From RGIG3077 sp045541475 (lineage in GTDB: Bacteria > Bacillota > Clostridia > Oscillospirales > Ruminococcaceae), in contig JAZQJI010000019.1 of the NCBI GenBank assembly GCA_045541475.1, forward strand, positions 1-46,213: DNA of 46,213 nt. Reading direction: 5' to 3'. This document shows, piece by piece, positions 21,279-29,078 of the stretch (position 1 is the first letter of the stretch; every line of letters begins with the position of its first letter). A model generated the notes under the pieces. It was not told the DNA's origin, did no database searches, and saw nothing but the letters and a program-made list of their open reading frames with translations. The position numbers and the translations under genes are program-made.

Positions 21279-23048
21279 TCAAGCAGATTGTGAAGTATAC
21301 AATTGATAGTATAATCCTTTTTTGGCCATCAATTCATCATGTGTGCCGCTTTCGAGAATCCCTTTATCACCTATGTACATTATCCTATCACAATTGCGTA
21401 TGGTGGAAAGCCTATGAGCGATAATAAAGGATGTTCTGCCCTTTAGCAGCTCGGCTATACCTTTTTGCAGCAAAGCCTCGGTTTTGGCATCAATAGATGA
21501 AGTTGCCTCGTCAAGAATCAAAACCTTAGGATCGCTCAAAAGTGTTCTTGCAAAACTGATAAGCTGTTTTTCACCACCTGAAAGCTTTGAGCCTCGCTCG
21601 TTAACCTGAGTATAATAGCCTTGCTCCATTTCTTCAATAAATTTATGTGCGTACACTGTTTTGGCAGCTTTAACAACCTCCTCTTCGGTGGCATCAAGTT
21701 TGCCATATCTGATATTATCCAATATAGTACCACTGAAAATAAAACTATCCTGCAGCATTATACCCATTTCAGAGCGCAAAGACTTCAAGGTAACTTCTGA
21801 GATATCATTGCCATCAATCAGAATTGCACCTTCATTCAGATTATAAAAACGTGAAAGAAGCGAAACAATTGTAGATTTTCCCGCGCCTGTCGGGCCGACT
21901 AAAGCAATACTTTCGCCGCATTCTACATCAAACGAAACATTTTCAAGAACAGTTATATCCTTTTCGTAACCGAAGGTTACATTGCAAAAGCTTACCTTTC
22001 CCGTTACTTTACCGATGGGTCTTGCATCGGGCTTATCATCAATTGTTACAGGTTCGTCCATTGTTTCAAAAATGCGCTCCAGATAGGCAATATTGTTGAT
22101 GAAATTATTCATAATATTTGAAAGATTCATAATGGGCTGCCAAAACCTTGAAGCATAGCCTGTCATGGCAGTCAACATACCCAAAGAAACCGTTGCAGGA
22201 TTCAGTACCAGAAGGCCTACAACAAACATAGCTGCACGCACCAATGTGGAAATATTATCCGTTGCGGGCCAAACCATATTAGAAAAAACTACAGCGTGCA
22301 TCCAGCTTTTGCGGTATTTTTGATTAAGCCTATCATATATTTCTGCGTTTTCTTCTTCACGATGAAACACCTGCGTAATTCTTGCACCCACAATGTTTTC
22401 TTGCAGATATGCGTTCATATTTGAGCTTTTGTTTGAAACGTTTTGCCACGCCCTTCGCTGATGCTTTTTGATAGAAAACATAACCAGCATGAATAACGGT
22501 AATCCGGAAAGAGCCACTAATGTCAACCGCACATCAACAATCAGCATAAACATTAATATAAACAGCATATTCAATATTTCCATAATAAAATTGATGATAC
22601 CGTTGGAAAGCATATCAGATACGCTGTTGACGTAATTGATAACACGAATTAGTATCTTGCCATGAGGACGGTCATCATAATATGAAAACGGCAGTTTTTG
22701 CAGGTGGGCAAACAAATCCTTTCGGATATCAAAAATAATATGCTGACCTACTATGGTAAGAATACGGGAACGAAGTGCAGAAAGTGCCACGCTGACAGCG
22801 CTGAACATAAGAAGCAACAACGCCAGCAAGATGAGCTGTTTTATGTTTTTTTCAGGAATAGTAACATCCAATGCGTGCTGTGTAATCAGCGGGCCGATAA
22901 GGCCTGATACCGCAGAGATAACGCTAAGCAAAAGGGCAAGCATCATTTTCCATCTGTATCGCTTGATATACACGAAAGCACGCTTTAGATGAGAATAATC
23001 AAATGGAGTTTCCAGCACTTCATCCACATCATATTTATTTCGTGCCAT
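21279..23048 (-). CDS. ABC exporter half, canonical ATPase
   Basis: The 589-residue protein has a six-helix exporter domain (about 25-320) fused to an ATPase domain. The motifs are intact: Walker A GPTGAGKSTIVSLL, signature LSGGEKQLISFARTLL, Walker B VLILDEATSSID with the catalytic Glu, and the switch His in IIAHRLSTI. I chose ATG 23048, six bases behind AGGAGG. It overlaps the upstream gene by 14 bases and should form a heterodimer with it, as BmrC/BmrD and TM287/288 do. Substrates of such pumps are drugs or peptides. The gene ends beside a TnpV remnant. Confidence 0.93.
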   Translation of the reverse strand: MARNKYDVDEVLETPFDYSHLKRAFVYIKRYRWKMMLALLLSVISAVSGLIGPLITQHALDVTIPEKNIKQLILLALLLLMFSAVSVALSALRSRILTIVGQHIIFDIRKDLFAHLQKLPFSYYDDRPHGKILIRVINYVNSVSDMLSNGIINFIMEILNMLFILMFMLIVDVRLTLVALSGLPLFMLVMFSIKKHQRRAWQNVSNKSSNMNAYLQENIVGARITQVFHREEENAEIYDRLNQKYRKSWMHAVVFSNMVWPATDNISTLVRAAMFVVGLLVLNPATVSLGMLTAMTGYASRFWQPIMNLSNIMNNFINNIAYLERIFETMDEPVTIDDKPDARPIGKVTGKVSFCNVTFGYEKDITVLENVSFDVECGESIALVGPTGAGKSTIVSLLSRFYNLNEGAILIDGNDISEVTLKSLRSEMGIMLQDSFIFSGTILDNIRYGKLDATEEEVVKAAKTVYAHKFIEEMEQGYYTQVNERGSKLSGGEKQLISFARTLLSDPKVLILDEATSSIDAKTEALLQKGIAELLKGRTSFIIAHRLSTIRNCDRIMYIGDKGILESGTHDELMAKKGLYYQLYTSQSA

Positions 23049-24843
23049 ACGCATCCTCCTCCCCTTCGTCCGCTGCACAATGCAAGCCGCTTTGCAATTC
23101 ATATATTTCGCGATAGTAACCGGACTGATTTACAAGTTCTTCATGCGTGCCGATAGCCGCTACGGTTCCGTTTTCCAGAATTATAATCTGGTCGGCATTT
23201 TTTGTAGAAGAAATACGCTGAGCAATGATTATTTTAGTGCAAGGGAAGTCCAACTGTTCAGTAAGACTGTGCTGTATAAAAGCCTCTGTTTCCATATCCA
23301 CAGCAGAAGTAGTATCATCCAGTATAAGCACAGCGGGGCGCACGGCCAATGCTCTTGCAAGAGAAATACGTTGTTTCTGACCGCCTGAAAGACCAACGCC
23401 ACGTTCGCCGACAATGGTTTCATATCCTTCGGGCAGTTGTTCTATAAATTCATCGGCGGCTGAAAGCATAGCACAGCGCTTTACAAATCCTTCATCCATA
23501 TTACTGTCACCAAATGCAATGTTGCTGTCAATGGTATCCGAATAAAGCAATACATCTTGAGTGGCAACGCTTATATTTTTACGCAATGTTTCCAGTCGGT
23601 GCATTTTTACATTTATACCATCTACAAGAACCTCGCCCGATGAAGCATCAAAAAATCGGGGAATAAGGTTTACAAGAGATGTTTTTCCACTGCCTGTGGA
23701 ACCCATAACAGCAACTGTTTCGCCGGGATTGATATGAAAGCTGACATTGCTCAAAATTTGTTTTTCGCCAATATCAAAGCTTACATTAACAAATTCTATT
23801 TCACCACTAAGGCGTTCTTCGTGCTGCTTTGCATCGGCACGGTCTACAATCATTGGTGCTGCATAGTATATTTCAATTATTTTGCTTGCCGATGCCATAA
23901 AACGATTGCAATCATTAACATAATGGCCCAAATTTCGCATTGGATTGCTTACAGCCCATAATAAGCCTGAAATAGCCACATACTGCCCCATGGTAAGATG
24001 CTGTTTTATCATAAACAAACCGCCGCACAAAAGCAACACTGCCGATAATGCTACCGCCAAAAAATCAATCCACGGCTGATACTTAAGCCAGTTCATTGAA
24101 GCATTAATGTTAGCTTCACGATATTCCTGATTGCACTCATTAAATTTGCTTATTTCATATTCCTCACGTGCAAAAGCCTTAACCACACGGTTGCCGGAAA
24201 TATTCTCTTGTGCTGCAGTGTTTAATGCCGATTGCTTTTCACGCACCTGACGATATGCAGGACCCGCTTTTTTTGAAAACAATTGTGTGATGATAAAGAT
24301 AAAGGGTGTCATTGCAAGAATACAAAGTCCCGTGCGCCAATCAATTACAAAAAAGTAAACCATGGATGCAGAAAACAAAGCAACCGATTCTACAATGCCC
24401 TTAATAACCCAAGAAACCATATGCCGCACGGTGTCAAGGTCCCCTGTCAATCGTGTCATCAAATCGCCCGTACGGTATTTGTCATAAAACGCCATATCCT
24501 GATTTACTATTTTACGAAACAGATGTGTGCGTATTTTGTAAATCATACCCTGAGATGCTTTTTCATAATACATATTGCAGGCATATTGCATAACTGTGCG
24601 CAACAGCGTAAACAATATCATTGCAATAATCAGCATTAAAAAATAATCACGATGCTGTATTAGATTATCTGCAGCATTTTCATTAGTGATAAACGTATCT
24701 ATTATCTTAGATTGAAAATATGGTGCAGTAATATACATAACGTTGCACAACAGCGAAAGGCTGAGTGCAATAATATAGCTGCGGCGGTATTCTTTCATAT
24801 TTTTCCACAGCCATTGCAACGGAAATGCAATTTTCAGCTTCAT
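23035..24843 (-). CDS. ABC exporter half, degenerate ATPase
   Basis: The 602-residue partner has the same layout: six membrane helices (about 20-320) and an ATPase domain with Walker A GSTGSGKTSLVNLI and signature LSGGQKQRISLARALA. The Walker B reads VLILDDTTSAVD, so the catalytic Glu is Asp, and the switch position is IIAQRISST with Gln in place of His. Both changes define the non-hydrolysing site of heterodimeric exporters, so this is the regulatory half. Start ATG 24843 lies behind GGGAGGGG. The AraC gene upstream on the same strand is the likely regulator. Confidence 0.93.
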   Translation of the reverse strand: MKLKIAFPLQWLWKNMKEYRRSYIIALSLSLLCNVMYITAPYFQSKIIDTFITNENAADNLIQHRDYFLMLIIAMILFTLLRTVMQYACNMYYEKASQGMIYKIRTHLFRKIVNQDMAFYDKYRTGDLMTRLTGDLDTVRHMVSWVIKGIVESVALFSASMVYFFVIDWRTGLCILAMTPFIFIITQLFSKKAGPAYRQVREKQSALNTAAQENISGNRVVKAFAREEYEISKFNECNQEYREANINASMNWLKYQPWIDFLAVALSAVLLLCGGLFMIKQHLTMGQYVAISGLLWAVSNPMRNLGHYVNDCNRFMASASKIIEIYYAAPMIVDRADAKQHEERLSGEIEFVNVSFDIGEKQILSNVSFHINPGETVAVMGSTGSGKTSLVNLIPRFFDASSGEVLVDGINVKMHRLETLRKNISVATQDVLLYSDTIDSNIAFGDSNMDEGFVKRCAMLSAADEFIEQLPEGYETIVGERGVGLSGGQKQRISLARALAVRPAVLILDDTTSAVDMETEAFIQHSLTEQLDFPCTKIIIAQRISSTKNADQIIILENGTVAAIGTHEELVNQSGYYREIYELQSGLHCAADEGEEDAYGTK

Positions 24844-24895
24844 CCGATTTTTTCCCCTCCCTGAGTATTCCGTTATAATCGTTTTTAAATCCGTA

Positions 24896-24961
24896 CCATT
24901 ATAACACATTCAATTTGCAAAAAGAATAGGATATGCTATAATATTCTTAACATATCCTATC
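24896..24961 (-). promoter_or_regulatory. Promoter and dyad before the ABC exporter genes
   Basis: Minus-strand TATAAT (24902-24897) lies about 55 bases before the exporter start, with a weak -35. Upstream, TAGGATATG (24927-24935) pairs with CATATCCTA (24953-24961) around an AT-rich core. This nine-base dyad suits a regulator such as the AraC protein encoded upstream; it could also be a weak terminator of that gene. Confidence 0.5.
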
Positions 24962-25066
24962 ATAAACATTTAATTTTTTAATGCGCGCCTTGCACAAATT
25001 CAACTAATCTATGCGAGATTTATAATATATTGATTTAATATATAAAAATACAAATCCCATACATAA

Positions 25067-25819
25067 TCATATAGTGATATATGTATTTCGCCATTGTGTA
25101 GGACTCATACCGGTAACGCTTTTGAATTGACGGGAAAAATGCACAGATGTTTTGTATCCGGATTTAAAAGCAATCTCCTCTACTGTCATAGAAGTATATA
25201 AAAGGAACCGTTGAGCCTGCTCAATGCGACTGCTAATAACATCTGCAGTACAGGTAATACCAAAAGCTTTTTTATACAGTGCGTGAAGATACGGCGTACT
25301 AACGTTAATCATGGCTGCCATTCTTTCAACGCACCAGTCATCCATAGGCTGAGCATAAATTTTTCGTCGCAAATCCAACAGCTCTCTATGATGGGCGACA
25401 GCTGCCTGTTCATCACCATTACATTCAGAAAACACATCAGAAAGCATGGCAAGAATCAGATGACCTGCCGCCTGACTATTATTAGTGCGGTAATAGCAAT
25501 CGGCAATGAGTTGAAAATACTGCGAAACATTAATCGCATCACCAATATGCAATGGTGTATCAAACACAACAGAAATCTCAGAGATTAGCTGTTCCGTACA
25601 CGAAAACTGTATCCAATCATTGATATATTCCGACTCGCATGCACTGTAATACTGCGGCGTACCACGATTGAATATGATAAAAGTATTAGGTTCTGTTTCA
25701 ATGCATTTACCGCAAATTACAAATTCAGCTTTTGTTTTTACAAACAACACCAAATATCCGTCATATCCCGCTGGTCTATCCAGCACAAAATCGCCATCGT
25801 GACGACAGCCACACCCCAT
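25067..25819 (-). CDS. AraC-family transcriptional regulator
   Basis: The 250-residue protein has an N-terminal sensing domain with YDGYLVLFVKTKAEFVICGK and NTFIIFNRGTPQYYSACESE, the beta-barrel of AraC-type regulators, and a C-terminal double helix-turn-helix (about 150-248): MAAMINVSTPYLHALYKKAF, then MTVEEIAFKSGYKTSVHFSR and QFKSVTGMSPTQWR. It probably activates the ABC exporter genes immediately downstream. The start is uncertain: ATG 25819 has no ribosome site, while AAAGGAAG lies about 30 bases earlier in front of a non-ATG codon. The homologous frame continues upstream of 25819, so the true N-terminus may be slightly longer. Confidence 0.88.
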   Translation of the reverse strand: MGCGCRHDGDFVLDRPAGYDGYLVLFVKTKAEFVICGKCIETEPNTFIIFNRGTPQYYSACESEYINDWIQFSCTEQLISEISVVFDTPLHIGDAINVSQYFQLIADCYYRTNNSQAAGHLILAMLSDVFSECNGDEQAAVAHHRELLDLRRKIYAQPMDDWCVERMAAMINVSTPYLHALYKKAFGITCTADVISSRIEQAQRFLLYTSMTVEEIAFKSGYKTSVHFSRQFKSVTGMSPTQWRNTYITI

Positions 25820-26070
25820 ACGATCGATAGTAAAAATATTCCATCTTCCTTTGCTTTATACTTTTATGCTCATTATACGCATCGCTACAGTATTTGTCAA
25901 GTGTGAAAAAATATATAAACCAAAGCAAGAATAGAATATAGTATTCTCATTATTTTAATAATACAAAATAAAAAAACTCAAAACACTGTTCTTTATTATT
26001 TTAGGATATGTTTATGTACTCACAGCAGTTTTGATTATAAAAATGCCATGACAAAATAGACAATAGTAAT

Positions 26071-26185
26071 TTTCGTGATAAAACAAAACTCGGGCACCAC
26101 AAAAGTGATACCCGAAAATGTTGAGGCGAAATCATTCGGCTGTGATATCTTCACGGAATTGATAACCGAGATTTATATCGCTTCT
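26071..26185. repeat. Dispersed hairpin repeat copy 6 (longest)
   Basis: TTTCGTGATAAAACAAAA, stem CGGG.ACCAC/GTG.TACCCG (26091-26114), GAAAATGTTG, second hairpin GGCGAAATCATTCGGCTG, then GGAATTGATAACCGAGATTT. Block order matches copy 4, and the last block matches copy 3. The rest of 25820-26331 shows only AT-rich sequence and the hairpin at 26209. Confidence 0.7.
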
Positions 26186-26208
26186 CACCACCATTTTCAA
26201 TAGAAATG

Positions 26209-26247
26209 AGGTCGCAGATTTCAAAAAGAAACCTGCAACCTCTTTTT
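26209..26247 (+). terminator. Hairpin with T-rich tail
   Basis: GAGGTCGCAGATTTC pairs with GAAACCTGCAACCTC around AAAAA, followed by TTTTTG. It faces away from the AraC gene and may end the histidine kinase operon or be bidirectional. Confidence 0.55.
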
Positions 26248-26331
26248 GCTAAAAAACAAAAACAAGAGATACATAATTAACTATGGAGCAGTCATCTCCA
26301 ACAGCGTTTGCATGCGTGACAAGTCACTGTT

Positions 26332-27555
26332 TCACGCCTTTCCGAATACTGCAGTCACGCACATATATCCATCCTTGATTTGAGCAAAAATATCTCCGTT
26401 CATTTTGTTCATCAATTGTCGACAGATATACAGTCCCAATCCGCTTCCCTTTATGTTTTCGGCATTTTCACCCCGCCAAAAGCTATCAAAAATATGGGTT
26501 AAATCTGTATCGTCAATACTGCACCCGCTATTTTTCACCGTCACCAGCAGACAGCCTTCCTCCTCGGAAAAGCCTATTACAATGTTCTGTCCATCTCCGT
26601 ATTTTATTGCGTTTTCGATTATGTTCTGAATTACCTCCACGCTTCGATCGCAATCCCCTACAAGCAAGCAGTCTGTGTAGTCATCTACAAAGAATTCAAT
26701 CTTTACAAGCGAAAGCTTTTCAGTATAATACTGCTTAATCTCTGTTACAAGCTCAGAAAGATAAAACTCTCCCATTTTGACATCAAGACTAAGAAAATCC
26801 TCTCGCGATGCGGTAATTATCTGCGACACATATCCCTCTATTTCATCTGCCTTTGCATTGATGTTTTCAGCTATTTCAAGCTGTTTTTCGCTATCAGTAT
26901 ACAATCCCTTCGACAACGCTTTTGAGTAAAGCTTTATTGCGGAAAGAGGCGTTTTTATATCGTGGGACAGCGACAGCAGAAGCATTTTTCTATCTCTTTG
27001 CAGATTAAGCTCACGCTCTTTCTGCTCCTCCATATTCTCACGAAGCAGGTCTACTCCCCAGATAAAACGTCCGAAAAAGCGGTTTTTCGTTTCCTTTACG
27101 GGAGCGGTAAGATTTCCCTTAGACAGCTCATAGGGAACGTCTGAAAGTTTTTCAAAAGGGCTTAGAATTTTTACCCTTATATAAATGAGGACTGCGAAAA
27201 TCACCGCAGACAACGCTGCGAGTGCAATATTTACTGTTAAAATCTGTCTGGATTTGTCTGTTTCGCTGTCTGTTTTATAGTCAAAACGGTAAAGCGTGCC
27301 GTTTATTTCCTCAATAACGTAATCACTATCCGTATTGTAAAAATCATCGCAGTATTTTGTCACTCCCGTAACATACTCACAATCTGATATATCCGGACTA
27401 TCTCCATCTTCCATATCACGCACAATGCGGCTAATCTCTACTTTATACGGTCTGCCGCTCTCGGTATTATCTCTCAGAAGCACAAGGTTTGCCACTGCAA
27501 AAACAGCGATTACAACAGCTGTTAGCACCAATACAATCCGGCTATATGCTTTCAT
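26332..27555 (-). CDS. Sensor histidine kinase
   Basis: Start ATG 27555 overlaps the response regulator by 14 bases and gives 407 residues. Membrane segments lie at about 5-27 (VLVLTAVVIAVFAVANLVLL) and about 105-127 (NIALAALSAVIFAVLIYI), enclosing an outer sensor domain of about 75 residues. A HAMP-like linker, the phosphorylated His in LLLSLSHDIKTPLSAIKLY, the N box IIENAIKYGDGQ, and the G box GSGLGLYICRQLM follow. It should sense a surface signal and phosphorylate the regulator at 27542. Unlike BceS-type kinases it has a real outer domain. It is the last gene of the transporter operon. Confidence 0.92.
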   Translation of the reverse strand: MKAYSRIVLVLTAVVIAVFAVANLVLLRDNTESGRPYKVEISRIVRDMEDGDSPDISDCEYVTGVTKYCDDFYNTDSDYVIEEINGTLYRFDYKTDSETDKSRQILTVNIALAALSAVIFAVLIYIRVKILSPFEKLSDVPYELSKGNLTAPVKETKNRFFGRFIWGVDLLRENMEEQKERELNLQRDRKMLLLSLSHDIKTPLSAIKLYSKALSKGLYTDSEKQLEIAENINAKADEIEGYVSQIITASREDFLSLDVKMGEFYLSELVTEIKQYYTEKLSLVKIEFFVDDYTDCLLVGDCDRSVEVIQNIIENAIKYGDGQNIVIGFSEEEGCLLVTVKNSGCSIDDTDLTHIFDSFWRGENAENIKGSGLGLYICRQLMNKMNGDIFAQIKDGYMCVTAVFGKA

Positions 27556-28210
27556 ATTTATACCCCACACCCCAGACTGTTACTATTCTCTGTGGATTTT
27601 TCGGATTGTCCTCAATTTTCTGCCGAAGCCACTTTATATGCACCGTCAGAGTCTGCTGTTCCGAAAAGCTATCGCTTCCCCATATCTGATTAAATAGGAA
27701 ATCCTTGCTCAGAGCCTTGCCCTTGTTTTCCACCAACAACATCAGCAGGTCAAATTCCTTTGCTGTCATTTCTACGAGAACACCATTTTTCAGCACACTG
27801 CGGCTCTCCTTATTGATTCGCAGATTTCCGTCCACTATCTCATCAAGGGCGTATCTGCGCTTAAAAATTCCTGCGATTTTTGCAAGCATTATATCTATAT
27901 CGTATGGCTTTTCTATATAATCATCCGCTCCCAGCACAAGTCCGCTCAGCTTGTCCTCCTTACCTGTTTTTGCACTAACTATAAGTATGGGAGTATTGCT
28001 ATCCTCACGAATTTTCTTGCACACGGCAAAGCCGTCCATTCCAGGAAGCATTATATCAAGCACAATAAGCCTTGCTCCGTATTTTTCATACAGCGACAAG
28101 GCTTTTTCTCCTGTTTCGGTAACAGATACCGTGTAATTCTCCGCACGCAGAAAATCACACAGCAGATCTGCAAGCTCTTTATTATCTTCAACAATAAGTA
28201 TGTCGGTCAT
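27542..28210 (-). CDS. OmpR-type response regulator
   Basis: The 222-residue protein has a receiver domain (acidic pair IVEDN, phosphorylated Asp in LIVLDIMLPGMDGF, Lys in DDYIEKPYD) and a winged-helix DNA-binding domain (EMTAKEFDLLMLLVENKGKA, WGVGYKYESI). It is activated by the overlapping kinase and should control the ABC transporter genes just upstream on the same strand. Spacing to the ATPase gene is 88 bases, holding a hairpin (GGGAGT.../...ACTCCC, 28240-28268), so expression of the regulator may be partly separate. Confidence 0.94.
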   Translation of the reverse strand: MTDILIVEDNKELADLLCDFLRAENYTVSVTETGEKALSLYEKYGARLIVLDIMLPGMDGFAVCKKIREDSNTPILIVSAKTGKEDKLSGLVLGADDYIEKPYDIDIMLAKIAGIFKRRYALDEIVDGNLRINKESRSVLKNGVLVEMTAKEFDLLMLLVENKGKALSKDFLFNQIWGSDSFSEQQTLTVHIKWLRQKIEDNPKNPQRIVTVWGVGYKYESI

Positions 28211-28298
28211 ATTAGTTCCCCCAAAAGATACGCAGGCAGGGAGTTCATCGATATCACGACGACTCCCTTTGCATCTGCAGGATTAAAGCTTAATACAC

Positions 28299-29063
28299 TT
28301 ACCAGCCCATTTCCATAAGCCAGTTATTCAGTGCACGTTCACGCTCTCTCATCTGTGAATCACTTTCGCACTTACCTAAATTATACTCTCCTTTTATGTT
28401 TCCGTCAACTATGTACATAACCCTTGTGCATTTTGCAGCAACCTTTACATCGTGAGTAACAAGCATTATCGTTGTTCCCTCATTATTCAGCTTTGCAAGC
28501 TCATTCATAACCTCGTCTGATGAAGTACGGTTAAGCGCACCTGTGGGCTCATCTGCAAAAATCATCTGCGGATTGTTAATCATACTACGGCAAATGCACG
28601 CACGCTGAAGCTGACCGCCTGATACTTCATTTATATCATTATCGGCAATATCAATAATACCGAGCTTTCGCATCAAATTTTGTCCTCGCGCAACAGTTTC
28701 CTTACGGCTTTCTGTGTTTTTGCTTGACTGCACCGCAGGTAGTATGATATTATCCAGCACTGTGAGGTTCTTGAGCATATACATCTGCTGGAAGATAAAT
28801 CCCATTTCATCAAGGCGAAGATCGGCAAGCGCTTTTTCGTCCATTTTCACAATACTCTTTCCACAGAATGCCACCTCACCCGCAGTAATAGCGTCCATTC
28901 CCGAAACTGCGTAAAGCAGTGTGGATTTTCCCGAACCGGAAGGTCCCATTACTGCAATCATTTCTCCCTGCGCTATGCTGAAATTCACGTTTTTGAGAAC
29001 GTTGTTCTGACGCTTGTTTACGATATATGTTTTGCATAAGTCTTTTACTTCTAAAATATTCAT
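28299..29063 (-). CDS. ABC transporter ATPase (MacB/LolD type)
   Basis: The 254-residue ATPase has Walker A GPSGSGKSTLLYAVSG, the Q-loop, signature VSGGQLQRACICRSM and Walker B MIFADEPTGALN, all of the MacB/LolD/FtsE group that works with FtsX-fold permeases by mechanotransmission. Its partner is the 792-residue permease immediately upstream (15-base gap). The last residues (CESDSQMRERERALNNWLME) form an extra charged helix after the usual end. Likely function: removal of or response to antimicrobial peptides or cell-wall antibiotics, inferred from the linked two-component system. Confidence 0.93.
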   Translation of the reverse strand: MNILEVKDLCKTYIVNKRQNNVLKNVNFSIAQGEMIAVMGPSGSGKSTLLYAVSGMDAITAGEVAFCGKSIVKMDEKALADLRLDEMGFIFQQMYMLKNLTVLDNIILPAVQSSKNTESRKETVARGQNLMRKLGIIDIADNDINEVSGGQLQRACICRSMINNPQMIFADEPTGALNRTSSDEVMNELAKLNNEGTTIMLVTHDVKVAAKCTRVMYIVDGNIKGEYNLGKCESDSQMRERERALNNWLMEMGW

Positions 29064-29078
29064 AGTTGTTTTCCTTTC

